From Physcia stellaris (Eukaryota; Ascomycota; Lecanoromycetes; Caliciales; Physciaceae), in NCBI GenBank assembly GCA_018902385.1, contig JABSSW010000024.1, positions 434,001 through 498,000 of the forward strand: DNA of 64,000 nucleotides, given 5' to 3'. Positions 1 through 12,900 of this stretch are shown here, piece after piece; the first letter of the stretch is position 1, and the number at the start of each line of letters is the position of its first letter. The notes beneath the pieces were generated by a model. That model saw nothing but the letters and a program-made list of their open reading frames with translations. It made no database searches and was not told the origin of the DNA. The position numbers and the translations under genes are program-made.

Positions 1-2301
1 AGTGGATATCGTACACACCGGGGCCGATATGTCTCGGGTAAGCCTCATCGACGAACACCTTGAGGAGCTTGGCATCGCTCTTGCTGTTTTCGATCGACAG
101 CACGTCAGCGTCGAGGGCCGCGATAGCGGAGAAGAAGTCCTGGAACTCAGAGTAGCAGAAGTGGCTGTGGATTTGGGTGGAGTCTTTGACGCCGCAAACG
201 GAGAGGCGGAAGGATTTCACGGCCCAGGAGAGGTAATTCTCACGCTCGAGGCCTTGACGGAGGGGGAGACCTTCGCGTAGGGCGGGCTCGTCAACTTGGA
301 TAACGTAAACGCCGGCGGCTTCAAGGTCGACGACTTCATCACGCAGGGCGAGGGCGAGCTGCTCGGCTTGGACGGATTGGTGGATGTCGTCACGCGGATA
401 GGACCAGCGGAGGCAGGTGATGGGACCGGTAAGCATGCCTTTCATGGGTTTATTGGAGATTGAGGCGGCATATTTTGATTCTTTGACCGTCATGGGCTTG
501 GGGCGCGAGATATCTCCCACAATAATGGGAGGACGCACGCAACGTGAGCCATAGCTTTGTACCCAGGCGTGAGTGGTGAAGACGTAACCGGTGAGGCGCT
601 CGCCGAAGTACTGTACCATGTCGTTACGCTCGGGTTCGCCGTGAACGTACACGTCAAGGCCGAGCTCCTCTTGGATTTTGACAACATCCTGAATTTCTTT
701 CTCAATGAACTTCTCATACTCTTCTTCGGTGATCTCGCCTTTGGTGAACTTGTTGCGCTGAATTCGAATTTCTTTGGTTTGTGGAAACGAGCCAATGGTA
801 GTAGTTGGGAACAGAGGGAGATTCAGCAGCTTCTGCTGTTGTGAGATTCTTGTTGGGAATGGAGATTGACGGTTGAACATCTCCTCGGTGATTTTTGACT
901 GGCGCTCTTTGACTTTGGGATCATTCGTTCGCACGGATGTCGAACGAGCTTCAATTGATTTTGCATTGGCTTCTAGCTGATCCCGAACGCTGGATGGGCC
1001 ATCTGTTACTGCCTTGGCGATAGTGGTTAATTCGCTAGCTTTTTGAACTGCAAAACTGAACCAGTCCTTGACATCGTCTTCAAGTTTCTTCTCGCTTTCA
1101 AGAGTGTGAGGAGTGTGGAGTAGGGAGCTGGAGCTAGCGATGATCACTCGGTCCTTGTCGAGTTTCTGGACGGCGGTCTCGGCTTTCTCAATCGCCTTCT
1201 TAAAGTTGGTTTTCCAGATATTTCGACCATCTACGACACCGACTGATAGTATTTGTTTGGGGCCCAGTGCTCCAATGACGGTCTCAAGCTGCTCTGGATT
1301 GCGGACAAGGTCAATGTGGATACCGTACACATTGGAAAGTGCGGGAAGAACATCAAGATTGTGTGTGATGTCACCGAAGTAGGTCGCAAGGACAAGGTTT
1401 GGTATTTTGTCTCCCAGACTGGTGAGCTTCTCATACGCTGGTTTGAAGGCATTCTTGACTCTCGGAGGTAGGTCGAAGACTAGGCTAGGCTCGTCAATTT
1501 GGACCGTGTCTACTCCGGCTTCTTTCAGCTTGGTCAACAGCTCTTCGTAAACCGGCAGCAGCTCTTCAAGCAGGCTGATGGGCTCCACCTTTTGGCCACG
1601 ATCCGCTTTACCAAGTGCGAGGAACGTTACTGGACCCACAAGGACTGGACGCGTGTGAATTCCGGCTTCTTTAGCCTCCAAAAACTCGGCGACAGGCTTT
1701 GGGTTCGACTTGAGCTTGAATTTCTGCCCGTCCTGTAGCGTGGGCTTGACGTAGTGATAGTTGCAGTCAAACCATTTCACCATTTCCTATTTACGTCAGG
1801 ACATGAGCTTACCATAAAGGCGACGACGAGATACGTACTAGACTCGGAACATCGACTGCAGACTCCTTGTCGGTCTGAGGTTTTTGGAGGCCTCTGCCCA
1901 TGGCAAAGAACTCATCGATTGGATCAAGGTTATATTTGGTGTATTTGTCAGGTATACACTAGGGTCAGGGTCAGTGTGTGATCTGAGCATGCAATCTGGA
2001 CTTGTGGCATTGTGAGCTTACGGAAAACATCTGGATGTGATCGAGGACATGGTCGTAGTAAGAAAAGTCATTGCTCGGGATAATGTCGACGCCCGCATCT
2101 TTCTGGATCTTCCAATGCTCCAGACGCAGGCGTTTGCCCTCGGCCAAGAGCTCATCTTGTGATAGCTTTCCAGCCCAGTATGATTCCGTAGCTTTCTTCA
2201 GATCACGATTGACTCCCATGCGAGGGAAGCCGAGGATGGAGCTTTAGATTGAGGTTAGCGGAGTAAAAGCTGGGAATTCAGCCTGCTTACGATTGAACCA
2301 T
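1..2301 (-). CDS. MET6: Cobalamin-independent methionine synthase (5' part; 3' end off window)
   Basis: 5-methyltetrahydropteroyltriglutamate-homocysteine methyltransferase, the last step of methionine synthesis in the cytosol. Inferred exons are 2291-2301, 2022-2241, 1839-1958 and 1-1786, with introns of 49, 63 and 52 bases; all junctions keep frame. The 11-base first exon gives MVQS, and exon 2 continues with the hallmark SILGFPRMG. About 712 residues are visible of a family length near 765. The N-terminal domain is complete ([28 protein letters not shown]). In the C-terminal catalytic domain I see [26 protein letters not shown] and [15 protein letters not shown]. The HFC motif near residues 659-661 carries two of the zinc/homocysteine ligands (yeast His657/Cys659 by family knowledge). 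The remaining ligand region and stop lie left of base 1. The 5' leader is strongly pyrimidine-rich on the coding strand. Divergent from the steroid-reductase gene. Confidence 0.97.
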
Positions 2302-2719
2302 TTTGGCGGTGGGATGGAGAAGTCGTGACTTGGATCGAACTTGAATGGAAAACAGTGTCGGGGGTTCGGGGGAGATGAATGAGAGAGGGAATGTGGGTTG
2401 GAGAAGTGATAGGAAGGGAGGATTGAGGGGGAGAAGGAGAGAGTAAGCAAAAGATTACTCGGTCCCTGTTGGTGTGGGATTTGGACATCGGAGTAAATTA
2501 TAGCCGGACAGGCTCGCCTAAGTGGCTCGCGTGGATTCTGGGGGCTTTGATGACGCCATTGCCAGATGCAATCCGAAGAGCCGAACATCTACGCTGCAGA
2601 ATCGAAGATATACCTTAGTACCTTATTACATAGTCCATGCCCACTTTCTTTGACACCATACTACTCTTACCGTCAATGCACCAAGTCTAAGCACCCTCCA
2701 TTTACCCTGCAGCTTAACC
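2302..2719. other. Divergent intergenic region MET6 / 5-alpha-reductase
   Basis: This 418-base spacer holds both promoters and leaders. Bases 2340-2460 are purine-rich on the plus strand, which makes a CT-rich leader for the methionine synthase transcript. I see no other gene or clear repeat. Confidence 0.6.
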
Positions 2720-3706
2720 ATGGCCATTCTGGAGCCTTTTATCCCTCCCTCGCGCGAAAATTGGGAATTGCTCACCTACTTCTGGCAATTTTACCCTATC
2801 GTGAGCACCTTCCAAAAAGTGGCGCTGAAGACGTGCATCTAATAAATTGCTAGTTTGCGTCCTTACAATTCGTGACCAACTGGTACCCGATGGGCAAAAC
2901 CTCCTACGAATCGCGCTTCAACGTCCCTGGAAAAATAGGATGGGTGACTATGGAGGCACCAGGATTCATTACCTTGCTTTATATCATGTTCACTCTGCCT
3001 CAGAAGAATGGACTTGATTCCCTTCCTGGAGCCAACTGGCTCATGGCGGCTTTGTTTGTACGACTTGTCTCCCCAGCTTGGAATTCACCCTTACTAAGAT
3101 CGAGGTCGTGTGCAGACAATCCATTACATTTATCGCGCCCTTCTCGCTCCTCTTTTCCTCAATCCGAGCATGTCCCCAATCCACATCTTGATCTGGAGTA
3201 ATGCCCTCATCTTTCAGCTTTGCAATGCAACTTGCATTGGCGGCTGGCTCGCCGGCTACGGTCCAACGACGAGCGACGACTGGGCTGGTCAAGTCTTCGC
3301 GATCGAAGTCGGCATGATGATCTTTGGGGCGGGGCTGCTGGGAAATATCTACCATGATGATGAACTACGTGAGATTAGGAGGGCGGCGGCCAGGAACCAG
3401 AAAAGGAAACGGCAAGCTGTGAAAGAAGGAGGAAAGGCTAGTGAAGATAGTGTTGCAAAGGTGTATATGTTGCCTAAGAACGGGTTATTCCAGCTTGTGC
3501 TCTTCCCGCATTATCTATGCGAATGGGTTGAATGGGGTGGCTGGTGGATGATCGGAGGCTTGAGCTGTACGCCAGCGAGATGTTTCCTACTCAATGAGAT
3601 TGCGTCGATGTTGCCAAGGGCCTTGAATGGAAGGCAGTGGTATGTCGAAAAATTTGGGAAGGACGCGGTTGGGAAAAGAAAAGCAATAATTCCTGGAGTG
3701 CTGTAG
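2720..3706 (+). CDS. 3-oxo-5-alpha-steroid 4-dehydrogenase (SRD5A/DET2) family membrane protein
   Basis: Predicted polytopic ER membrane reductase of the steroid 5-alpha-reductase family, which reduces an enone double bond with NADPH; the fungal substrate is unknown. Exons are 2720-2800, 2854-3057 and 3116-3706 (all phase 0; introns 53 and 58 bases, the second with a TACTAAG branch site). The product is 291 residues, close to the 260-310 of the family. The C-terminal PF02544-like block is clear: LLGNIYHDDELREIRR, then KVYMLPKNGLFQLVLFPHYLCEWVEWGGWW with the family's conserved (F/Y)xxxPHYxxE core, and a terminal ALNGRQWYVEKFG. Several hydrophobic segments precede it. It lacks the ubiquitin-like N-terminus of the enoyl reductase Tsc13, so a Det2/SRD5A-like role is more likely. 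Convergent with the RhoGAP gene. Confidence 0.88.
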
Positions 3707-3939
3707 AATAGATTCATTGGAGCATTCGACTAATCTCTCAATACTCAATCTCAAATCCAGTCTCTGTTTTGTCCAATTCATCACATTAAATTAGCTCTTG
3801 ATACATAACTCGAGTGTCACTTTACTTTCCGGCCGTCAACCTCTTTGAAATCGGGTAATGGTCTTTCATCATTCGAACAAAGTTTCAATGAAAACGGTTT
3901 CCCTCGACGAGGGTCGGACTATCCACTGACCTAAGGCGT

Positions 3940-6106
3940 TTAGTCGGGCTTTGGCAGAGGCTTCCTTGGAATCGTTGGTGGGGTCGAAGTAGGAGGAAGC
4001 ATTTGATGAGAATCACTTGCATGATAAGCTGGCAAGTCAGGTGCATCATCCATGTCATGATCGTAGTCTAACTCTTCCTCTTCCAATGGTACGTTGTTGA
4101 GATAACGGTCCTCGGGTTTTTGAGTGGTTGGTCCCATGAGCATTGAATAATGTGGTGGCGTTTGAAGAACTGGAGCTGGCCTTCTTCTAACACTGCTCGA
4201 CCCTCCAGGCAAGCTGGCTTCCTTTGATATTTGCAGGGGCCGGGGAGGAAGTGGAGGTTTTGTTTCGATTTCCTCGCCGCTATCTTCATCATTATCTATC
4301 AACAGGATGCCGCTACTTTGGACGTCCACTGAAGGTCGTGCGTCAGGCGATTCCTCAAGTGGGTCTTCTCGATCCTCAACGGCTTCTGGGAGTCGCAGCG
4401 ACTCTTCGAATTTCAAGCCATCCATATCAAAGCTTGGTGCTAGTTCTGCTTTCCAGTGGATTATCATCGCTTCCAGGAGTCGTCGTATTATGCCTGATAT
4501 TTTGTAATCGTGTACAGGATCTGGGCCACAAAGCATGATTGGCGCAAAGCAGAGCGCTAAGTTGTACGGCGTCATGTGGTTCCAGTCTTGATACTCTGAA
4601 ACCCTTGAAAGCATTGGAAGAAGATGCATGGTGAGGATCTGTCGAGATCCTGGAGACAGTATGGACCAGGCCGCAGCATCCTGTGAGAGCATATCAAATA
4701 GCTGCGGAGGACTAGGCTGCTGTGCGCTGTTTCCATAAAATTTCTCCAGCGCGGCGTATGACTCCTGAGGAAATATAGGGGTCCGAAGATCCTTATACCA
4801 TTGCTTAACGAGGCTCGCGGCAGTGTAGACACCGAAACCTTCAGTCTGGTCAAGTTCCTCAATCCAAAATTTACCGAAACCCACTTTTGAGTGAGGCGAA
4901 GCTTGAAACGTGGTTCCCTCTCGCCATACGATGAACTTCTGCGCACGATCGTAAGCTTCTTTGAGAACCTCAACCTCGACCGCTCTGGCATTGACGCGAA
5001 AGATGCCTTCGGTTTTCAGTAGAGGATCTGTGATCAAAAAGCTAGTGGACTCTCTTAGAACCCTAGGGAGCCTAGGTGTGCTCGTCGCCGAGATAGGGAG
5101 TGGTTGCCTGACAGCAAAAGCTCGTTTACCGCTCATATAGGGTGCATAAATCTCCGAACAGAGGCTGCGATCTGTTAGGTAGGCGGAAGGAGGAATAAGC
5201 AAATCTTCAATCGGGATCAGAAGTGCTAAGGCACTCAGACTTGATACTAGCATACTATATCAGTCACCAACTTTATTTTGGAACACCACTCGCCTCGGAC
5301 AGAAGTGATTGTGGAGGAAGATGATCGTTGATGAGAACGAAGCTGCTCGACTTTGGGCTGTGGACGATGATATGCACATGAATGTCGCTTTGGAATCAAC
5401 GGTTTTCTCAACTCGGCCAATCGTGCCTCCATCAGGTTTCGGCACTCAATTTTATACAGGGCAAGTGCACAAAAAGATTTGGCCCTCCGAAAGGGTATTG
5501 GAGATGAACTGAGACTGAGAGAAATTCCTTACCATGCACGACTTTCTTGTTGAATTTCGGACTTACGACTGTCGAGAACATGCCTACTAGCAATCTTATC
5601 CAATTCTTCTCGTGGACGATATAGAGTTTCTGCAGCCTCTTCCTTGTCAATCTAAGCTGCCTATTAATTGGGGCTCTGGAATTGAAAGTAATAGGGACGA
5701 TGAGAGGAGGAAGGGATTGATCTTGCCTTGTCAAAAGATGGTAAGCCTGTAAAAACCAGCCCCAGCCAGGTCTACCCTTCTTTGCGGATGTTGCTCCATT
5801 ACCCTTAGTACCTGCAAAGAAGACGATCTCATAACCGTGGCCTGTGATGAGTTCGTCTTCATCAGGTAATCTAGCTAGCACATAGGGCAACAGCGCATCG
5901 TAGTCGACTTCTTTAGCATCCGGAAACGCAGCTGCGTTAAGAATGAAGACAGGTAGATCATTCTGAGAGGGAAGTGGCGAACGGTAAAGGATATGTGTCG
6001 CAAGATTTGCTAGACTCGTGGAGTAATCCGCGGATGTTGGCGACGGAGGAACGGTGTTCAAATTCACAGAAGAGGTTCGGATCCGCTGGGTAAATTGATT
6101 GCGCAT
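3940..6106 (-). CDS. BCH/CRAL-TRIO plus RhoGAP domain protein (Ecm25/p50RhoGAP-like)
   Basis: GTPase-activating protein for Rho/Cdc42-type GTPases with an N-terminal Sec14-like BCH domain. Inferred exons are 5727-6106, 5533-5651 and 3940-5246, giving about 601 residues. The intron 5652-5726 is 75 bases with a GC donor (AG/GCAAGA) and a CTTAG acceptor. It contains no stop, so the frame stays open through it, but removing it restores the family motif TRKRLQKLYIVHEKNW. The intron 5247-5532 is long (286 bases); joining CATG to TATC gives KKVVHVSSLSALALLIP, as expected. The BCH domain spans about residues 30-200. The RhoGAP domain follows, with the arginine finger in EGIFRVNA near residue 250 and LVKQWYKDLRTPIFP. 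The C-terminus is acidic and proline-rich (PPLPPRP), possibly an SH3 ligand. Head to head with the SH3-RasGEF, 3.8 kb away. Confidence 0.88.
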
Positions 6107-9100
6107 TGCCTTCCTTTATAGGTAAGAGATTGACCAGTGACTTAGATATCGTTGAATGGCGCCTTTGCGACTTTGAGAACAGGCGTAGTGGTGAGGATAC
6201 ATCGCCTTTTCAATAAGGTGCCTTTGCCTCTCTACGACGCATGGAAGGTATATGACAGTCAACTTCACATTGATTTATTGACTACAGGTGTGATGGTTGA
6301 GATGTACGGAGATCTAAAAATAGCAAACTGTGATGTCGCAGCCTCGTTGAACGCGTGTGTGAAGCTTATGGCAAGAAAGCGTGCATTACTACTGCCTCCA
6401 TAACAATTCCGGCCCTTTGACGTTTATCGCAGACTACTTGGGATTTCCGGTGCATGGTAAGCTTTTCTAGGTGTCTGACTTAATCTGTCTTATCCAAACG
6501 AAGCATCCTCCAATAACATTCTTCCTAGTATCCCTCCTTTGAAGATCAATTACGTCTACAGGGGAGCTCACATGAAGGCGTACTGGCAGCTCATTAGATG
6601 ACAATGCTAATAGTGAATTCAAATCCCTGGTCTAGCTGTGAAATTCCGGAAACCCAGGCCCTGGGCTCGTTTCGTCACTCGATCATTGACATTCCCACCA
6701 TCATCGTTACATGTTCAATATCCAGCATCGCATATATTTGTACTCATAGCATCATCCCCACAACCCTGCGGCTCACTGACCAGCTTGTTTCGGTCTCACC
6801 ATCTACTGATATACAGCGCAACCTACCCAGGTTTTACCTACATGTACAGAGACTCTGCCATAGCATAACGTTTCAGCATCATCATTTCATCCCGTTAACA
6901 ATCTACAAATCCCATAAAGTGGGAGAAAATGCAAAAGCAATGCTAATTGGTGGGTTTGATAGATCTGACGTCCCCGTCCGGCTTGCAATTACAATTTTAG
7001 GGGGAGCGCGGAGGAGAGAGTGTGAGAAAGAGGATTTGTGCGAGTAAACGATATTAGTAGACTCGGGATGGCGGCCGGGTATCTAAGATAGAATTAGCCA
7101 TCAATGTAGGAAATGGTATTGATCATGTTATTAGGGACGAGCTAGGGAGGAGATGGATGGCTTATGGAGGAACGGATTCGTGGGTTTGGATTTTCTTTCT
7201 AGATAAGAGCTGTATTGGATGTCATGAGTAGACCGGGTAGAATAGAGATTACTCGATGCACATGGTCTGGTCCATGATATGTGCTCGAAGAAGCCTAATG
7301 AACCCATATCCTGGGAACAGTCTGTATCTCATGACTCGTATCGACGAGGTAATCACGGGGGGATTGTTAAAGTTTGCTCTCAGAGCTGAATCTGCTCGAT
7401 CTCCAGATCGCAAGGCACGCGCGGGACCATTGACTGGTTGTTGTGGGTGTTGTTCCTCACTCAGTAGGAATTGAAGCCGTTCGATGATCTACCTAATGTA
7501 CTGGTAGGTCCTCCGCTACTCTATGAAACTTCCGTTCCTGTATTCCTATTGGTCACGGAAACCTATTCGGGGAATCTCTTAAATCTGGACGTCGTAAAGC
7601 TTCACGGAGAAGTTGCCACGACGACTGGGATTAAGATTGGTGAGGAGTTGGGGGAATCTCAAGCTTAAGGTGAAGGAACCATGGTCCCCCATCGAGTGCT
7701 CCACGATTGAAGGCCGATCATTTCCACAGGACGCGTGGGAGGCAAGAGCAACTAGTGGAACTTACTACCTGAGGTTTACGAGACGAAGGCTTTGCTTCCA
7801 GAGAGGGGTCCCACGTGGCGTTTGCAACTGCACAGGTCGATGCTGGTAGCTTGGCGCCAAAACAGCAAAGTTGGGAGGACCGGTGATAGGTAGTCGCAAT
7901 CCGACAACCAAGGCAGACGGAGAAGTATACAACATCCTCGAGGATGTACGAAAAGCATATAATAGTGAGAGATATGATTTCTTACCAAAGGGCCGGAAGT
8001 AGGACCGGTCCGTGTGGGTCCACTGCAGGTTAAGACCCTGGAGTGTGAGCCCGATTGGGACGAAATGTCATGGAGCTAGAAAGCACCTCAAGCCTCCAAA
8101 GTCAAAGCCGTTGAAGTGGCTTCAATCTTCATCCCACGGCCAATCCACCGATCTTCCTTTCGAGAGGAATCTTTTGCCTATGCTTGCACCACATCTCCAC
8201 AAAGGGAACAACCCTCGTGGATTTAATGGCGTGTGGGCTCCTCCGCATGGTTGTTTGTGTCAACCGTATGGCGTCAGGCGTCATTTAATTGTCCGAAATT
8301 GATCAGCAATGGCTTTTTAGTGTGGGAGGAAGTGGGTGTACAAATGATACCAAGTTGACTTTGTCGCTTCGTCGAGGTGACATGGCTCGTGACCCACTCA
8401 CTGATGGAAGGCAAGATCTTAGATATATTGGTTGGATAGGCCAAAAGTCAAATTCGGGGCTCGAATGGGCAGCCTGTCGTGGAATCCGACGAGGCCTTCA
8501 CGGTAGGGCCAGTAATACGTGCGTCTCCTTCGAGGACTACATACATACACACGCATCACCAATCGTGGCGATCGAGTGAAGGTATCCGCATGCTTGCCCT
8601 ATGAAGTGAGGCGGATGACCCAGGACAACGGGTCGACAGCTGCTGCACTCCCTGTGCTGTCACAGAATCGCGCGCAGTGACGTGCGATGCTGGCAGACCT
8701 GATCTCCAGAAGTTGGGCATCATGGAGGGTGGTGAAAGGTGCAGAGTTGGAGGAGGCGGGAAGGAAGCGCTTGATCATGGCCTACTGCAACACGATAACC
8801 ATGATCTCTCGGCTACTGACTTCAAGCCGTAACCGCTGGGGTCGAGTGGCCTCGGGGAAGTGTGATTGCGGAAAGAAAATGCATCCTGACCCCTTTTCTT
8901 CCCATCGAATAGGGGCTAGTTTGCGCGACTATGCTGAATGTGGGGTTTTAGTCTCGGAGCATGGCGAGACCTTTTCCTCAGTATAGTACTCGAATTCTTT
9001 GCTCTCCCTCCGCCTGAGGCTTGCATCGCTGGGCCCGCTCAACGGCCAGGGACCCTTCTCGGCATTTAATATCCAAAATCAATTCGTCCCCGCCGGCTGT

Positions 9101-9951
9101 AAAATGCGTGTGCTTTTGACTTTTGTCCAATATGCATGGGAATGGTCCTCGAGAGGTGCAGTGACTCGACCTTTGTGATGGAAGTGCAGAGTACATAAAC
9201 GATCGTCATCCACCAACGATTCATCGAAACCTAGTCAGCGGCCAGCACGACGTTGGGGAGATTAACTACAGATTGCTGGAGCTAGTTGTGTTGGTGTTTG
9301 CACCGTTCGTTCTTTCCCCGGGATATCTGAATCACAGATCATCCTGCCCCTGCTGTGATCTTGAACCTCACTTTTACTTCACTTCAACCTTACTCGTTCT
9401 TGCCTCCTTGCTTTGCAAACCTTGACTTCTTCTTGCAAACGAACCCTTCCCTCAACCACGAGATCAGCCCTTGCATTATACCTACCTTCCCTTGTCTACC
9501 ACCACTATCCTTCAGTGGCGAATCTCTACCTGAACCTGGTTACACATATCCCTCCTTGACTAAGGGTCTCGGCACGAACATCAACGGGGCATCTGGTCTG
9601 CCTGTTGAGTTACCGAACCTGACAATACTGCTTGAGCACGGCGCATTGGGGACTAATCCAGTCGTGAATCTTCTTAAAACAATTTTAGGTATGCGGTCAC
9701 CCACGCTGCGCAGCATTCCAAAGACTGTTGTCATTCTTCAACCCCACAACACGCTAGGCTTCGTCCAACGCTGATTCAGCACGTTCAGTAGCGGTGCTTC
9801 TTATGCCGCATGCATCTTTGATGAGCGTCCTGCTCGTGCACCATACCATCGATACATCCCCGCGATTTACCACACGACATAGGGCGCAGCATCGTCAAGG
9901 TCTCTGCATCTATGATCAGTGAGCGCTGTGTCTGCGAGGGTCTCGGGCAAT
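6107..9951. other. 3.8-kb gene-free region between RhoGAP and RasGEF
   Basis: This is the divergent spacer between the two GTPase regulators. I find no conserved coding signal on either strand; open frames here are short and lack recognisable motifs. The RasGEF-proximal part (about 9.2-9.9 kb) is pyrimidine-rich and may be a long 5' leader with upstream ATGs. A small unrecognised gene cannot be excluded. Confidence 0.5.
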
Positions 9952-12900
9952 ATGAATCAGATCTCCGATTCCAGTATATGCGTTGCTCCGCTACAGATCA
10001 ATAAAGGTTGCGCCCAATCACCAATGATCTTAGACGAGTCCAATGAACCTTCTTCACATGATTCGACAGATAGCTCAAATAATCAACAAAAGGGGCGGGA
10101 TATTGATCGTTCCGGGTTCCATAGTTACCTTCGCGCTTGCTTTTCCTTCTATCCGACCTGCGACGACGCTTCCTCAACGGTCACACTTCCTCTCAATCGT
10201 GGCGACATTATCCTGATCCATTCGGTGCATACGAATGGCTGGGCGGACGGGACTTTGCTCTCATCGGGTGCGCGCGGATGGCTGCCAACGAACTACTGCG
10301 AAGTGTATGATAGCCAGCCTATGCGCAATCTTTTGAAAGCAATGACACGCTTTTGGGATTTGATGAAAGGCGCTAGCAACGGTTCGCCCGAGGTGTTCGG
10401 TAGCCATGAGTACGTTCGTGGACTTGTGGCTGGAGTAAGGTGTTTCTTGGTAAGTTTGAAGCATGTGAAGAATCGGATTTGTACTAATCCTCCATGCAGG
10501 AACGAACCAATTGCCTAAGTAGGGACGCCGCGTTGATCCAATCCCACAATGGCTTGCGCCGTAACCGAAAGGCGTTGTTATCTGAGCTCTCATCACTGGT
10601 GAAAACAGCGAGGAGAATAGAAGCAGCCGTAAATGACGGAACAATAATGCGGATAGAGAACGAGATGTGCGATGAAATGATAACGAAAGCTTTCAAAACG
10701 GTTGTCCGGGCGGTCAAACTTTTTGATATATGGATTGAGGACGTTATGGCGCTGAGCACGGATGGGCGCACGGACAATGGCATGGAGGATCGTCAAATCG
10801 ACCCGTGCACGCAGGTGCTCCTTGCAGAAGGATCCAAATCTGGACATGTGGAGGATTGTTTGCAGGAAAGTATAATGCCCGCCTCGCTTACGACTTGTCA
10901 AATTGGCCAAGCAAACATCAGCAATATGGATAAAAACGCGGCAGATCACCTAAAAGAAACAGAGCAAACGAATTCTCGCCCGTGCCTCAACCGCTCATCC
11001 TTCACTTATATGCGCCATGGCGTCTCTGGCTCAATTAGATGTCAGGACAGCTCTGCTCCAGAGCAGATCAACGCGACTTCGGTTACTCACCGTCCTTCAT
11101 CCAGCATCATTGCGTCGGGGGCGTCAAGACTAAATTTAGCTTCAATCAAGTTAAGCACCGCTCACGATTTGTTCCTTGGATGTCTGGGATCATTCATCGG
11201 CCTTCACCTAGAATCGCGATCATCCTCCGAGCTTCTAGCTACCACACAGCAAGCTGTTATATCATGCCGAGACATGCTGCAGATTATCGAAGCTATATGG
11301 GACCGCGATGCGCGACGCTCGGATACTCTAGGACAAGCCCGCGAGAACATGTACAGCAGCATCACAAACTTGGCTGAAGCCGCCAGGAACATTTTCACTC
11401 CTGCTCGGCCCGGCGATGTCATCGAAATTCATGTCGTCCAAACGGACAAGTCCATGGTCGACGCAGCTACCGAATGTGTCCGAGCAGCCGGAGAATGTGT
11501 CGCTGAATCACAATTCGTGTTGGATCGACTTGGCGATTTCCACTTCGAGCCCCTACAGATTGCGTTCGCAACATTAAACGATGGAAAGCCCCTGGTAGAT
11601 AACTTAACATCTACAGTGGTTAACTGTAAGGTGGATCTTCCATCAACAGAGGACACGCTGCTGCCGCTCGAGCCACCTACCAGGCCTCCGCCTCCACCGA
11701 AGGAAGAAGCTATTCACCCTTCACCCGCCCGCCAAGACGATATTGTCGCGTCTGATAAAATGCCAGTGAAAGAAGGATTCAAGCGATTGCATGTCCGGAC
11801 ACACTCACTCTTACCACCCCTACCTCCATTTGCCGGCCTCCTTCCCTCGGAAGAATTAAACTCGGGCAGTCAGGGAGAGACGCAGAGTAATCATAGCATT
11901 CATCTCCGAGCGGACAGCTTCGATTGTGCAAGTGCTGGCGGAAGCAGTACTTTCATAGGGAGCATGCGAGACTCTGAGACTAGTGCCGTTTCCGAGTCAT
12001 CGACTCGGGCAACGTCTCCCGAGGTAGCATGTACAGAAACTACAGAAACCTCTCCCATCTATGATGGAATGTCATTCAGCCAGACCACACTCAATGATGA
12101 TGATGCGGACGAGACCGAAGTTGCAATCCAACAGAAGACATTCGCTCATGAGATCATATACAATAAGGAAGGGCAAATAAGCGGTGGTACGTTGCCGGCA
12201 CTGATCGAGCGACTGACCACCCATGATTCAACACCAGACGCTACATTTGTCGCGACATTTTACTTAACGTTCCGTCTCTTTACTACACCAATAGACTTTG
12301 CCCAAGCGCTCATAGACCGATTCACATACGTCGCCGATAGCCCACAGACTGCTGGGCCTATCAGGCTTCGAGTGTACAATGTCTTCAAAAATTGGCTTGA
12401 GTCACATTGGCGCAATGATTGTGACAGTCCAGCATTGAAGTCGATAAATTCATTTGCGACAAGGCAGCTACATCTTGTGCTTCCGACTGCGGGAAAGAGA
12501 CTTGCACATCTCGTGGAAAAGGTCAATGCGGCAGAAGGGCCTTTGGTTCCTCGATTAATTTCATCGATGGGCAAGACAAATACTTGTATTGCAACATACG
12601 TGCCTCCCGATGCACCTTTACCGTCACCGGTTATTACCAAAAGCCAGCTTGCAGCACTGAAATGTTGGAAGAATGGTGGTGCCGGCATTAGCATCTTGGA
12701 TTTTGATCCTTTGGAACTCGCACGACAATTTACCATCAAAGAGTCGCGCATCTTCTGCTCAATCTTACCTGAGGAACTCCTAGCAATAGAATGGACGAAG
12801 AAGAAAGCGTCTATGGCAGTCAATGTCCGCGCTATGTCGACCTTATCCACAGATCTAGCCAATCTCGTTGCGGATTCTATACTACAGCCTCAAGACATAA

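Noticed and set aside
7256-7285. CATGGTCTGGTC match to the MITE end
   Set aside because: Only about 11 bases match, and no internal blocks follow.
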